A stretch of DNA of 64,000 nt, from positions 62,001 through 126,000 of the forward strand of contig NZ_WHSB02000015.1 in the NCBI RefSeq assembly GCF_010994755.1, read 5' to 3'. Positions 48,016 through 56,421 of this stretch are shown here, piece by piece. How positions within the stretch are numbered: position 1 is the first letter of the stretch; the number at the start of each line of letters is the position of its first letter. The notes under the pieces were generated by a model. That model had not been told where the DNA came from, did not search any database, and saw only the letters and a program-made list of their open reading frames with translations. Source of the stretch: Shinella lacus (GTDB taxonomy: Bacteria; Pseudomonadota; Alphaproteobacteria; Rhizobiales; Rhizobiaceae). Made by a program: the position numbers and the translations under genes.

Positions 48016-49905
48016 ATGGCAAATGTTTCGACAGTGGGCGCGGCCAAATCGACGCCCATGACCGGCGAGCAGAAGAAGGTGATCTTCGCCTCTTCGCTCG
48101 GCACTGTTTTCGAATGGTATGATTTCTACCTTTACGGTTCCTTGGCGATCTATATTGGCGCCACCTTCTTCAGCCAGTATCCTGAAACGACGCGCAATAT
48201 CTTCGCGCTTTTGGCCTTTGCTGCGGGCTTCCTCGTGCGTCCGTTCGGCGCGCTGGTGTTCGGTCGCCTCGGCGACCTCGTCGGCCGCAAGTATACCTTC
48301 CTCGTCACGATCCTGATCATGGGCTTCTCGACCTTCGTGGTCGGCCTTCTGCCCGGTGCTGCCACCATCGGCATCGCCGCTCCGATCATCCTGATCATCC
48401 TGCGCATGCTCCAGGGCTTGGCGCTCGGCGGTGAATATGGCGGTGCCGCGACCTACGTCGCCGAACACGCCCCGGACGGCAAGCGCGGTTACTTCACCTC
48501 GTGGATCCAGACGACGGCGACGCTCGGCCTGTTCCTCTCGCTGGTGGTCATCCTGCTGGTCCAGTTCATTCTCGGCAAGGAAGCCTTCGCCGAATGGGGC
48601 TGGCGCATTCCGTTCCTGCTTTCGGCCATCCTGCTCGGCGTTTCCGTCTGGATCCGTCTGAAGATGAACGAATCGCCGGCCTTTGCGAAGATGAAGGAAG
48701 AGGGCAAGGGCTCCAAGGCACCGCTGACGGAAGCCTTCGGCCAGTGGCGCAATGCCAAGATCGCGCTGCTCGCGCTGTTCGGCGCCGTCGTCGGCCAGGC
48801 CGTCGTCTGGTATTCCGGCCAGTTCTACGCGCTGTTCTTCCTGACCGGCGTACTGAAGGTGGACGGCCAGTCGGCCAATATCATGGTCGCCTGCTCGCTG
48901 CTCATCGGCACCGGCTTCTTCGTGCTGTTCGGCTGGCTGTCGGACAAGATCGGCCGCAAGCCGATCATCATGGCCGGCCTGCTGCTCGCCATGCTCACCT
49001 ACTTCCCGCTCTTCAAGGCCATGACCTGGGCCGGCAACCCGGCGCTCGCACAGGCGCAGGAATCGATCCGCGCGACGGTCACCGCCGCCCCGGGCGATTG
49101 CAAGTTCCAGTTCAACCCGACGGGCACGGCGAAGTTCACCACCTCGTGCGATATCGCGACGTCGTTCCTGACCCGCAACTCGGTGCCCTATGATGTCGTC
49201 GCCACGGCGGCTGCCGGCACGGCTGCGACCGTCAAGATCGGCGACAAGACGATCAACAGCTACGACGCCATCGCTTCGGCCGACCAGGCCAAGGCGCTCG
49301 ACGCCGCCTTCCAGAAGGAAACCAACCTTGCCCTGCAGGCCGGCGGTTACCCGCTGGTGCGCGGCGCGATCAAGGTGCCGGACTCCAAGCTCGACGCCTT
49401 CGTCGCAGCCAACCCGGAACTCGCGCTCGATGCCGCCGCGATCCGCGCCGGCGAGAAGGCGACGACGCCCGCTGCCGACCTCGTCACCGCCAAGCTGCTG
49501 ACGGCCGAAGAAGCCGCTGGCGTCACCGAGATGGCGGTCTACACGGTCGACAAGGGCGGTGCCTTCACCATGGTCGCCGATCCGGCAAATGTGAACTGGA
49601 TCATGACCATCGCCGTGCTGACGGTCCTCGTGATCTACGTCACGATGGTCTACGGCCCGATCGCCGCCCTGCTGGTCGAACTCTTCCCGACCCGCATCCG
49701 CTACACCGGCATGTCGCTGCCCTACCATATCGGTAACGGCTGGTTCGGCGGCCTGCTTCCGGCAACGGCCTTCGCAATGAGCGCTGCCCAGGGCGATATC
49801 TACTACGGCCTCTGGTATCCGATCGTGTTCGCCGGCATCACGCTGGTCATCGGTCTCCTGTTCCTGCCGGAAACCAAGGACCGCGACATCCACGCCATGG
49901 ATTGA
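48016..49905 (+). CDS. MFS transporter, metabolite:H+ symporter-like, with a large periplasmic insertion
   Basis: 629 residues, about 150-200 more than usual for the MHS family. Helix 1 segment SSLGTVFEWYDFYLYGSLAI (about 27-46) is the MHS signature; the loop 2-3 motif GRLGDLVGRK and the loop 8-9 motif GWLSDKIGRKP are clear. The next helix IIMAGLLLAMLTYFPLF is followed by a soluble stretch (about residues 350-520) with a Cys pair (APGDCKF and TTSCDIA), then IMTIAVLTVLVIYVTMVYGP and the MHS block LFPTRIRYTGMSLPYHIGNG. Placement after helix 9 puts the insertion in the periplasm, where the two Cys could form a disulfide. The substrate is unknown. GGAGG is spaced 8 bases before the ATG. Confidence 0.88.
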   Translation: MANVSTVGAAKSTPMTGEQKKVIFASSLGTVFEWYDFYLYGSLAIYIGATFFSQYPETTRNIFALLAFAAGFLVRPFGALVFGRLGDLVGRKYTFLVTILIMGFSTFVVGLLPGAATIGIAAPIILIILRMLQGLALGGEYGGAATYVAEHAPDGKRGYFTSWIQTTATLGLFLSLVVILLVQFILGKEAFAEWGWRIPFLLSAILLGVSVWIRLKMNESPAFAKMKEEGKGSKAPLTEAFGQWRNAKIALLALFGAVVGQAVVWYSGQFYALFFLTGVLKVDGQSANIMVACSLLIGTGFFVLFGWLSDKIGRKPIIMAGLLLAMLTYFPLFKAMTWAGNPALAQAQESIRATVTAAPGDCKFQFNPTGTAKFTTSCDIATSFLTRNSVPYDVVATAAAGTAATVKIGDKTINSYDAIASADQAKALDAAFQKETNLALQAGGYPLVRGAIKVPDSKLDAFVAANPELALDAAAIRAGEKATTPAADLVTAKLLTAEEAAGVTEMAVYTVDKGGAFTMVADPANVNWIMTIAVLTVLVIYVTMVYGPIAALLVELFPTRIRYTGMSLPYHIGNGWFGGLLPATAFAMSAAQGDIYYGLWYPIVFAGITLVIGLLFLPETKDRDIHAMD

Positions 49906-49932
49906 TCTCCCCCTTCCGATTGTTCATGGCGG

Positions 49933-49965
49933 ACCCGGCTCGTGGCAACACGGGCCGGGTTCTTT
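49933..49965 (+). terminator. Intrinsic terminator after the MHS-type MFS gene
   Basis: 12-bp stem ACCCGGCTCGTG/CACGGGCCGGGT (one T-G pair) with a GCAA tetraloop, then TCTTTATT. The T-rich end overlaps the PAP2 stop codon on the other strand. Confidence 0.85.
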
Positions 49966-50662
49966 ATTGGGGCTTGGGCGGCAACAAGGCTTTCGGCAGC
50001 GGCCAGCCGTGCTCGTTGAAGCGGAAGAGCCATTCCTGGCGGGCGAAGACGAAGGCGGTGGCGACGGCGGTCCAGAGGCCGAGCAGCAGGCCGGCCGCGA
50101 CGTCGCTCGGATAATGCGCACCGACGATAACGCGGGAGATGCCGATCATCAGCGCGCCGATCAGGAAGAGCGGCCGCAGCCGCGGCGCCAGCATGGAAAA
50201 GGCGCCGAAAAACGAGCCGACGGCCGCCGAATGGCCGGACGGGAAGCTCGCATAGAGATTGTCATAGGCGAAAGGCGTCAGGCTGTAGGCGCCGAGTTCG
50301 GAGAAGAGTTCCGGCCGCGCCCGCCCGACGATCAGCTTGAAGAGATGCACCAGCGCGCTCGTCGCGCCGATCGTCACGAGGAAATAGAGCGACAGCCGCC
50401 GCGCCGTGCGGGCACGACCCGCCAGCGTCTCGTTGCGGCTGACCCGGTGCACGATATAGGCGAGCATGACGACGAGGCCCGAGCCGTAAATCATCCAGCT
50501 GAAGGTGCCGAAATCGGTGATGCGCTCGTTGAAGGTGACGACGCCGCCCGGAAGGCCCTGGGCGCGCTGGGACAGTGTGGGATCGAAGGGCACGAGGGCC
50601 ACGACGAGCAGCACGGTGGTGGCGAGGATCCAGAGCGAGGAGGTCGCAAACGATCGGTTCAT
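49964..50662 (-). CDS. PAP2-family membrane phosphatase
   Basis: 232 residues with about five membrane helices (for example SLWILATTVLLVVALVPF, SWMIYGSGLVVMLAYIV). The three PAP2 motifs are present: KLIVGRARPE (about 114), PSGHSAAVGSF (about 146; catalytic His) and SRVIVGAHYPSDVAAG (about 178). Members dephosphorylate lipid phosphates such as undecaprenyl pyrophosphate or phosphatidic acid at the membrane; which one is not clear. The ATG at 50662 has AAAGGA spaced 5 bases before it. It converges with the MFS gene. Confidence 0.9.
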   Translation of the reverse strand: MNRSFATSSLWILATTVLLVVALVPFDPTLSQRAQGLPGGVVTFNERITDFGTFSWMIYGSGLVVMLAYIVHRVSRNETLAGRARTARRLSLYFLVTIGATSALVHLFKLIVGRARPELFSELGAYSLTPFAYDNLYASFPSGHSAAVGSFFGAFSMLAPRLRPLFLIGALMIGISRVIVGAHYPSDVAAGLLLGLWTAVATAFVFARQEWLFRFNEHGWPLPKALLPPKPQ

Positions 50663-50732
50663 GGTCATCCTTTGAAAACAGCGTCGCTTCCATGTGTTGG
50701 CGGCAGCCGGCATTTCAAGGGAGCGCAAACGA

Positions 50733-50768
50733 AAAAGGCTCCCGGAGCACCTGCGCCGGGAGCCTTTT
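50733..50768 (-). terminator. Intrinsic terminator after leuB
   Basis: AAAAGGCTCCCGG and CCGGGAGCCTTTT around a 10-nt loop; the T tract is on both strands. It lies 18 bp past the leuB stop. Confidence 0.88.
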
Positions 50769-50785
50769 CAGCGAAGATGGTGGTC

Positions 50786-51895
50786 TCAGGCCGAGAGCTT
50801 CTTGAACGCTTCGAGAATAGCGTCGCCCATCTCGGTCGTGCCGACCTGGCGGCTGCCTTCCGACATGATGTCGCCGGTGCGCACGCCGCTGTCGAGCACG
50901 TCGGCGATCGCCTTTTCGAGGTTGTCGGCTTCCGCGACCATGTTGAAGGAGTAGCGCAGGCACATGGCGAAGGAGGCGATCATGGCGATCGGGTTGGCGA
51001 TGCCCTTGCCGGCAATGTCCGGTGCCGAGCCGTGCACGGGCTCGTAGAGCGCCTTGCGCTGGCCCTTGGCATCCGGGGCGCCGAGCGAGGCGGACGGCAG
51101 CATGCCGAGCGAGCCGGTCAGCATGGCGGCGACGTCGGAGAGCATGTCGCCGAACAGGTTGTCGGTGACGATGACGTCAAATTGCTTAGGAGCGCGCACG
51201 AGCTGCATGCCGCCGGCGTCGGCCAGCATGTGCTCGAGCTGCACGTCGGAATAGGCGCGCTTGTGCGTCTCGGTCACGACCTGGTTCCACAGCACGCCGG
51301 ACTTCATGACGTTGCGCTTTTCCATCGAGCAGACGCGGTTGCCGCGCGTGCGGGCGAGTTCGAAGGCGACGCCGGCGATGCGTTCGATCTCGTAGGTGTC
51401 GTAGACCTGCGTGTCGATGCCGCGCTTCTGGCCGTTGCCGAGATCGATGATCTCCTTCGGCTCACCGAAATAGACGCCGCCGGTGAGTTCGCGCACGATC
51501 AGGATGTCGAGGCCCTCGACGAGTTCGGCCTTCAGCGAGGAGGCATTGGCGAGCGCCGGGTAGCAGATGGCCGGGCGCAGGTTCGCGAAAAGCTTGAGGT
51601 CCTTGCGCAGGCGCAGCAGGCCGGCTTCCGGGCGGACTTCGTAAGGAACGTCATCCCACTTGGGGCCGCCGACGGCGCCGAACAGCACGGCATCCGCCGC
51701 AAGCGCCTTCTCCATGTCGCCTTCCGAGATCGCCGCGCCGTGGGCGTCGTAAGCCGAGCCGCCGACGAGGCCTTCGTCGGTCTCAAAACCGGCGCCGAGT
51801 TCGGCGTTCATATAGGCGATGATCTTGCGGACTTCCGCCATGGCTTCCGGGCCGATGCCGTCGCCGGGCAGGAGAAGGAGGGTACGCGCTGTCAT
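50786..51895 (-). CDS. leuB: 3-isopropylmalate dehydrogenase
   Basis: 369 residues. LeuB oxidatively decarboxylates 3-isopropylmalate in leucine synthesis. [20 protein letters not shown] (about 6-25), [20 protein letters not shown] (about 71-90), the catalytic Tyr block [16 protein letters not shown] (about 194) and [19 protein letters not shown] with metal-binding Asp, then [18 protein letters not shown], are all intact. It is preceded by ridA and leuD in the same direction; the 96-bp gap to ridA holds no clear terminator, so leuD-ridA-leuB may be one unit. Confidence 0.97.
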   Translation of the reverse strand: MTARTLLLLPGDGIGPEAMAEVRKIIAYMNAELGAGFETDEGLVGGSAYDAHGAAISEGDMEKALAADAVLFGAVGGPKWDDVPYEVRPEAGLLRLRKDLKLFANLRPAICYPALANASSLKAELVEGLDILIVRELTGGVYFGEPKEIIDLGNGQKRGIDTQVYDTYEIERIAGVAFELARTRGNRVCSMEKRNVMKSGVLWNQVVTETHKRAYSDVQLEHMLADAGGMQLVRAPKQFDVIVTDNLFGDMLSDVAAMLTGSLGMLPSASLGAPDAKGQRKALYEPVHGSAPDIAGKGIANPIAMIASFAMCLRYSFNMVAEADNLEKAIADVLDSGVRTGDIMSEGSRQVGTTEMGDAILEAFKKLSA

Positions 51896-51991
51896 GGCAT
51901 TTTCCTTGATGTCATGGAATGGTCGCGCGCTTCTTAGCGCAACTTCCGTTCAAGGAAAATCGCCGGGACGAAAGATTTTTGCGCGAGCGTT

Positions 51992-52372
51992 TCAGTTTTG
52001 CCGGAGCGCCGTCACTTCGATTTCGATCAGCATTTCCGGTCGGATCAGGTCGCAGACGACCATGGTCGCGGCGGGGCGGATCCGCCCGAAGGTCTCGCCG
52101 AGGATCGGAAAGACCCGGTCGGCGAAGGCGGCGTCGGTCACGTAATAGTGGCAGCGCACGATGTCAGCGAAGGAGAAGCCGGCCTCCTCCAGAACCTCGC
52201 CGATCGTGGCGAGGCAGCGGCGCGTCTGCTCTTCGACGCTCTCGGGCATGGTCATGGTGGTGTAGTCGTAGCCGGTCGTGCCGGAAACGAAGCACCAGTC
52301 ACCCTGCACGACGGCGCGCGAATAGCCGGCCTTCACCTCGAACGGCGAGCCGGACGAGATCAGCCGGCGCAT
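51992..52372 (-). CDS. RidA-family protein
   Basis: 126 residues. RidA proteins deaminate reactive enamine/imine intermediates formed by PLP enzymes such as threonine dehydratase. VVQGDWCFVSGTTGYDYTTM (about 21-40), CLATIGEVLEEAGFSFADIV, YVTDAAFADRVFPILGETFG and IRPAATMVVCDLIRPEMLIE make up the YjgF fold; the R of IRPA and the E in IEIEVTAL are active-site positions in the family. It lies 4 bp after leuD and before leuB, so it probably protects the branched-chain pathway (inference). The member is a side branch; the catalytic Arg is present as R-P. Confidence 0.85.
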   Translation of the reverse strand: MRRLISSGSPFEVKAGYSRAVVQGDWCFVSGTTGYDYTTMTMPESVEEQTRRCLATIGEVLEEAGFSFADIVRCHYYVTDAAFADRVFPILGETFGRIRPAATMVVCDLIRPEMLIEIEVTALRQN

Positions 52373-52376
52373 CGGC

Positions 52377-52982
52377 TCAGGCCCAGGGCCGCGAGGAAGC
52401 GGTCTGCTTCTCGTAGCTGTCGATCGATGTCGCCTTTTCCAGCGTCAGGCCGATGTCGTCGAGGCCGTTCAGCAGGCAGTGGCGGCGGAAGGCGTCGATA
52501 TCGAAGGTGATGCGGCCGCCATCGGGGCCGGTGATTTCCTGGGCTTCCAGGTCGACGGTCAGGATGGCGTTCGAGCCGCGGCTCGCATCGTCCATGAGCT
52601 TGTCGAGGTCGTCCTGGCTGACGACGATCGGCAGAATGCCGTTCTTGAAACAGTTGTTGTAGAAGATGTCGGCGAAGCTCGTCGAGATGACGCAGCGGAT
52701 GCCGAAGTCGAGCAGCGCCCACGGCGCGTGTTCGCGCGAGGAGCCGCAGCCGAAATTGTCGCCGGCGACCAGGATCGTGGCGTTCTGGTAGGCGGGCTTG
52801 TTCAGCACGAAGTCTTCGTTGACGCTGCCGTCTTCATGAAAGCGCGCTTCGGCAAAGAGGCCCTTGCCGAGGCCGGTGCGCTTGATCGTCTTCAGGTAAT
52901 CCTTGGGAATGATCATGTCCGTGTCGATATTGACAACGGGAAGCGGCGCGGCGACGCCGGTCAGCTTGACGAACTTTTCCAT
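52377..52982 (-). CDS. leuD: 3-isopropylmalate dehydratase small subunit
   Basis: 201 residues. LeuD with LeuC isomerises 2- to 3-isopropylmalate. [20 protein letters not shown] (about 16-35) and [20 protein letters not shown] (about 70-89) are the swivel-domain signatures, followed by [19 protein letters not shown] and the C-terminal [17 protein letters not shown]. LeuC is not in the window, which is usual for rhizobia where leuC is apart. The ATG at 52982 gives the normal start; the longer reading upstream adds unrelated sequence. It leads a leuD-ridA unit (4-bp gap). Confidence 0.95.
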   Translation of the reverse strand: MEKFVKLTGVAAPLPVVNIDTDMIIPKDYLKTIKRTGLGKGLFAEARFHEDGSVNEDFVLNKPAYQNATILVAGDNFGCGSSREHAPWALLDFGIRCVISTSFADIFYNNCFKNGILPIVVSQDDLDKLMDDASRGSNAILTVDLEAQEITGPDGGRITFDIDAFRRHCLLNGLDDIGLTLEKATSIDSYEKQTASSRPWA

Positions 52983-53086
52983 GGCAAGGACCCTCGGAAT
53001 ACGGTGATGTCGGTTTCGCCAAGCGTTTAGATCAGTTTTCCCGGAATTTGAAGGAGAATCTTCCGAACCGCCGGGCGACCAGACGC

Positions 53087-53113
53087 AAAAGCCGGGCGCG
53101 GTCTGCGCCCGGT
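53087..53113 (-). terminator. Intrinsic terminator of the small membrane protein gene
   Basis: Minus strand ACCGGGCGC-AGACC-GCGCCCGGC then TTTT, 25 bp past the stop at 53138. A smaller hairpin CCTCC-TGAA-GGAGG lies at 53115-53128. Confidence 0.8.
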
Positions 53114-53137
53114 GCCTCCTGAAGGAGGGAATGCGGC

Positions 53138-53392
53138 CTAAAGATCGATGATCGTGCCGCGGCCGTCGTTCCAGATACGCGGTTCGCGCTGGCCGGGGGC
53201 GGCGCGATCGTTGCGCGCGCGGGCCGTCGCCCGGACCGGACGGGGCTGGAGCTTGCCTGCGAGCATGCTGCCGAGCATCAGCACGGCGACGATGCCGGCG
53301 ATGGCAAGGCCGAGCGAGGCGGCGAACAGGAAGGTCGCGCCGGCAATCAGCATGGTGAGGACGGTGAAGACGATGGAGCGTATGCGCTGCAT
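53138..53392 (-). CDS. Small membrane protein, unknown function
   Basis: 84 residues. After MQRIR there are two close hydrophobic stretches ([19 protein letters not shown] and [19 protein letters not shown], about 6-24 and 26-44), then a strongly basic tail ([19 protein letters not shown]) and the acidic end RGTIIDL. AAAGGGCAAAATCCC stands before the ATG at 53392. It has its own intrinsic terminator and reads away from the CitE-like gene. Support: ribosome binding site, terminator and composition. I do not recognise a family. Confidence 0.65.
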   Translation of the reverse strand: MQRIRSIVFTVLTMLIAGATFLFAASLGLAIAGIVAVLMLGSMLAGKLQPRPVRATARARNDRAAPGQREPRIWNDGRGTIIDL

Positions 53393-53500
53393 GGGATTTT
53401 GCCCTTTCTGTAGAAAAGAATGTGGGGGTCGATTTTGTCCATTGCAAGGCCGAAACCGGTAGTGCTTGCCGGCTGCGACAAAGCGCGGCAAAAAGGACGG

Positions 53501-54412
53501 ATGAACAGGACACCGCACCACCATCCGCTCGCTCTCCGCCGCTCGGTGCTGAGCGTTCCCGCTATAAACACTCGGGCGCTCGCCAAGTCCGCGACGCTCG
53601 ACTGCGACACGATCATCTTCGACCTCGAGGATTCCGTGCTGCCGGAGAAGAAGGCGGAGGCGCGGGCGGCCCTCGTCGCCCATTTCCAGGGCCTCGACCG
53701 CTCGGGCGCTCACGAATATGTCATCCGGATCAACCCGCTCGACGGACCGGACGGCGCGCTCGACCTCGAAGCGGTGCTGGACTGCATGCCGGACGCTTTG
53801 CTGCTGTCGAAGGTCTCGGCGCCGCAGGACGTGCTCACCGTCGCCGACTGGCTTTCCGAAGCGGGCGCCGACGAGGGGCCGCGGCTTTGGGCGATGGTCG
53901 AGACGGCCGCCGGCCTGCTCAACCTTGCGGAAATCGCCGAGACGGGCCGCACCCATGGCGGCCGGCTCGACTGCTTCGTCGTCGGCCTCAACGACCTGCG
54001 CAAGGAAACCGGCATCGCCGATATTCCCGGTCGCCCCTTCCTCGTGCCGCTGCTGCTTCAGGTGGTCGTGGCGGCGCGCGCCTCGGGGCTCGATGTCATT
54101 GACGCCGTCTTCAACGATTTTTCCGATACGGATGGCCTCGAGGCGGAATCCCGGCAGGGCCGCCAGATGGGCTTCGACGGCAAGATGCTGATCCACCCGG
54201 CCCAGATCGCCATCGCCAACGAGGCTTTTGGCGTGACGGAGGCCGAAGCCGCCGAGGCGCTGGCCATCGTCGCGGCCTTCGACGCGCCGGAAAATGCCGG
54301 CAAGGCCGTCGTCGAGCTTGCCGGCCGCATGGTCGAGAAGCTCCACGCCGAACAGGCCGGGCGCGTGCTCGCCAAGGCCGACCTGATCAACGAGAGAAAG
54401 AAGAAAGCATGA
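53501..54412 (+). CDS. CitE-like/HpcH family CoA ester lyase
   Basis: 303 residues. CitE-fold lyases cleave acyl-CoA esters such as malyl- or citramalyl-CoA. [20 protein letters not shown] (about 15-34), the metal-binding [18 protein letters not shown] (about 42-59), [50 protein letters not shown] (Glu ligand, about 132) and [13 protein letters not shown] (about 160) followed by [20 protein letters not shown] are all typical. RBS AAAAGGACGG is next to the ATG. The substrate is not evident. The stop overlaps the DUF1737 gene (ATGA). Confidence 0.88.
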   Translation: MNRTPHHHPLALRRSVLSVPAINTRALAKSATLDCDTIIFDLEDSVLPEKKAEARAALVAHFQGLDRSGAHEYVIRINPLDGPDGALDLEAVLDCMPDALLLSKVSAPQDVLTVADWLSEAGADEGPRLWAMVETAAGLLNLAEIAETGRTHGGRLDCFVVGLNDLRKETGIADIPGRPFLVPLLLQVVVAARASGLDVIDAVFNDFSDTDGLEAESRQGRQMGFDGKMLIHPAQIAIANEAFGVTEAEAAEALAIVAAFDAPENAGKAVVELAGRMVEKLHAEQAGRVLAKADLINERKKKA

Positions 54413-54615
54413 AAGTCTACCGCTTCCTGACCGGTCCCGACGACGCCGCGTTCTGCCACAAGGTGACGCTGGCGCTGAACAAGGGCTGGGACCTGCACGG
54501 CTCGCCGACCTATGCCTACAATGCCGAAACGAAGCTGATGCAGTGCGGCCAGGCGGTGGTGAAGGACGTGCCGGGCAAGGAATATACGCCGGACATCAAG
54601 CTTTCCGAGCAATAA
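54409..54615 (+). CDS. DUF1737 family small protein
   Basis: 68 residues. The pattern [20 protein letters not shown], then ALNKGWDLHGSPTYAYNAET and KLMQCGQAVVKDV, is the DUF1737 signature; the same fold occurs as a small domain in several proteins of unknown role. Its ATG overlaps the lyase stop as ATGA, so it is translationally coupled to the CitE-like enzyme. That suggests a stabilising or regulatory partner, which is inference only. RIME-like copy D follows 38 bp after the stop. Confidence 0.85.
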   Translation: MKVYRFLTGPDDAAFCHKVTLALNKGWDLHGSPTYAYNAETKLMQCGQAVVKDVPGKEYTPDIKLSEQ

Positions 54616-54653
54616 GCGCGAAACAAAACGCGGCGCCGCCACTCCCCACCTCT

Positions 54654-54733
54654 CCTCCGTCATGGTCGGGCTTGACCCGACCATCCATGGCCAGGGTGCC
54701 GCGTGGATCCTCGGGTCAAGCCCGAGGATGACG
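54654..54733. repeat. RIME-like double-hairpin repeat, copy D
   Basis: ATGGTCGGG/CCCGACCAT (54662-54684) and ATCCTCGGG/CCCGAGGAT (54707-54729) with CTTGA and TCAAG loops, left flank CTCCGTC and right flank GACGTCGTGGG. Closest to copy A. Confidence 0.9.
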
Positions 54734-54773
54734 TCGTGGGTGGGGCGCCGTCGGTCGCTAAACGTCGTCAGCC

Positions 54774-55208
54774 TCAGCCCGCCGCGATCTCGGCGCTGGC
54801 CTCGATGCGTTCCATGTCGTCGTCCGACAGGCCGAAATGGTGACCGATCTCGTGGATCAGGACGTGGGTGATGATGTCGCCGAGCGTTTCCTCGTTCTCC
54901 GCCCAGTAGTCGAGGATCGGGCGGCGGTAGAGGGTGATGCGGTTCGGCATTTCACCGGTCTCGACCGTGAAGCGTTCGCTGATGCCGCGGCCCTCGAACA
55001 GGCCGAGCAGGTCGAAGGGCGTTTCGAGCGCCATGTCCTCGAAGACGTCGTCGCTCGGGAATTCGGCGATCTCGATGATGAGATTGCCGGTCAGCGCACG
55101 GAACTCTTCCGGCAGGTGCCCATAGGCTTCGAGCGCCAGCGATTCGAACGCGCTGATCGTCGGGGCGTGGCGCGTCCGCCAATCATCGGTCTGGTCTATG
55201 CGGGCCAT
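54774..55208 (-). CDS. Metallopeptidase family (zincin-like) small protein
   Basis: 144 residues. The zinc motif is VLIHEIGHHFGLSDDDMERI near the C terminus (His-Glu-x-x-His at about 120), with the DDDME segment of the minimal gluzincin/zincin-like family (Pfam DUF1025). The N-terminal half contains DWRTRHAPTISAFESLALEAYG and LPEEFRALTGNLIIEIAEFP, then ITLYRRPILDYWAENEETL. These are small cytosolic proteins, common in alphaproteobacteria and actinobacteria, with no known substrate. The ATG at 55208 follows CAAAGGAGAGCCC. It stands alone with a RIME-like copy at its 3' side. Confidence 0.85.
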   Translation of the reverse strand: MARIDQTDDWRTRHAPTISAFESLALEAYGHLPEEFRALTGNLIIEIAEFPSDDVFEDMALETPFDLLGLFEGRGISERFTVETGEMPNRITLYRRPILDYWAENEETLGDIITHVLIHEIGHHFGLSDDDMERIEASAEIAAG

Positions 55209-55434
55209 GGGCTCTCCTTTGCCCGTCATATAGACGATTTCCAGCGTTTTTCGAGGGTCGAATTTGCATGCCCCGCCTGCATCCTATGCGTAAATGGGGC
55301 GGTTCGCGCGACGATTCGACGTTTGGGCCGGCAGGGGACGGAATCGGAGGCTTTCGGGAAAATCTGGGTCGAAAGCGAGTTTTGCAATAAAATGTGATCG
55401 GTCAGTTTGCCGCACCGTTCGAAGTCTTTTTGAC

Positions 55435-55452
55435 ATGTCACTGAACTGTAAC
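55435..55452. promoter_or_regulatory. Weak PhoB-box-like direct repeat
   Basis: ATGTCAC TGAA CTGTAAC, two 7-mers 11 bp apart, 5 of 7 matches each to the CTGTCAT repeat of PhoB boxes. The match is poor and may be chance. Confidence 0.25.
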
Positions 55453-55481
55453 CCTCTGAAAAGACGATATTTATAATCAAG

Positions 55482-55498
55482 TTTAGAATGACTCTAAA
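55482..55498. promoter_or_regulatory. Iron control element (Irr box) upstream of bfd-bfr
   Basis: TTTAGAATGACTCTAAA, a 17-bp inverted repeat with one mismatch to the rhizobial ICE consensus TTTAGAANNNTTCTAAA bound by Irr. A TATAAT lies at 55472-55477 and TTGACA-N17-CTTAAT at 55531-55559. The 390-bp gap 55209-55599 shows nothing else I can support besides the weak Pho-like repeat. Confidence 0.75.
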
Positions 55499-55599
55499 TT
55501 CATGAGTCAGCAAGGCTGACCTGTTCATTCTTGACAGCAAAGGTCGTCTTTTGCTTAATGCCGGAAACTCAGTGCTTTGCGTATGACAGGCAAGACGAA

Positions 55600-55911
55600 A
55601 TGCTGGTTTGCAGCTGCAACTTCATAACCGATAGTGAAATTGTCGACGTGATCAACGAGCTCCTTGATGAGGACTGTTGGCAGCTCATCGTGCCTGCAAA
55701 AGTCTATCACGCGATGCAGAAGCGGGGCCGCTGTTGCGGCTGTTTCCCCAACGTCGTCGACATCATCATTCGCACAACCGAGCAGTACCACGCCGGCCGC
55801 CACTCGACGGACGACGAGATATTTGATTTCATGATCCGCCTCAAACAATTCCATGAAGAAAACAGGAGAGCGGACCTTGAAAGGCGACAAAAAAGTCATC
55901 GAGCAGCTTAA
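55600..55911 (+). CDS. Bacterioferritin-associated ferredoxin-type (2Fe-2S)-binding protein
   Basis: 103 residues. The four cysteine ligands are in [14 protein letters not shown] (residues 4 and 6) and in the later [15 protein letters not shown] (C-x-x-C type), the [2Fe-2S] pattern of Bfd. Bfd reduces heme in bacterioferritin to release stored iron. The tail from about residue 65 ([20 protein letters not shown]) is longer than in E. coli Bfd and overlaps bfr by 35 bp in another frame. The ATG at 55600 gives Cys at residue 4 as in the family; a longer reading starting at 55531 begins on the TTGACA and lacks a ribosome binding site. The gene is behind an ICE motif. Confidence 0.92.
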   Translation: MLVCSCNFITDSEIVDVINELLDEDCWQLIVPAKVYHAMQKRGRCCGCFPNVVDIIIRTTEQYHAGRHSTDDEIFDFMIRLKQFHEENRRADLERRQKSHRAA

Positions 55912-56362
55912 CGAAGCGCTCTATCTCGAGCTGGGTGCTGTCAACCAGTACTGGCTCCACTACCGCCTTCTGGAGGACTGGGGTTACACGCTTCTCGCCA
56001 AGAAGGAGCGTGCCGAGTCGATCGAAGAGATGCAGCATGCCGACAAGCTCGTCGCCCGCATCATCTTCCTCGAAGGCCACCCCAACCTCCAGACCGTCGC
56101 ACCGCTTCGCATTGGCCAGAACGTCAAGGAAGTGCTGGAAGCCGACCTCGCCGGCGAATACGACGCCCGCAAGGCCTACAAGAAGTCGCGCGACATCTGT
56201 CATGACGCCGGTGACTACGTCACCATGAAGCTCTTCGAAGAGCTGCTGATCGACGAGGAAGGCCATATCGACTTCCTCGAAACCCAGATCGACCTTCTGA
56301 AGAAGCTCGGCGAGGAAAAATACGGCCAGCTCAACGCCGCACCGGCAAACGAAGCCGAATAA
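55877..56362 (+). CDS. bfr: Bacterioferritin
   Basis: 161 residues. Bfr is a 24-subunit heme-containing iron store. Start at TTG 55877 follows AGGAGAGCGGACC and makes the residue numbers fall on the E. coli Bfr ferroxidase ligands: E18 and Y25 in [11 protein letters not shown], and E51/M52/H54 in EEMQHADK (M52 is the heme ligand), with E94 in EADLAGEYD and E127/H130 in [12 protein letters not shown]. An ATG at 55853 gives a longer N terminus without a ribosome binding site. It overlaps bfd, so both are one iron-regulated unit. An intrinsic terminator follows. Confidence 0.95.
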   Translation: MKGDKKVIEQLNEALYLELGAVNQYWLHYRLLEDWGYTLLAKKERAESIEEMQHADKLVARIIFLEGHPNLQTVAPLRIGQNVKEVLEADLAGEYDARKAYKKSRDICHDAGDYVTMKLFEELLIDEEGHIDFLETQIDLLKKLGEEKYGQLNAAPANEAE

Positions 56363-56388
56363 GCGCGCATCCGCGCCATCCGAAATGG

Positions 56389-56416
56389 AAAATCCCCGGC
56401 TTTGCCGGGGATTTTT
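56389..56416. terminator. Bidirectional terminator between bfr and rppH
   Basis: AAAATCCCCGGC and GCCGGGGATTTT around a TTT loop, between convergent stops at 56362 and 56422. Confidence 0.92.
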
Positions 56417-56421
56417 GTTTG

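Noticed and set aside
55435-55452. A functional PhoB box before bfd
   Set aside because: Only 5 of 7 matches per repeat; kept as a weak feature but not as a finding.
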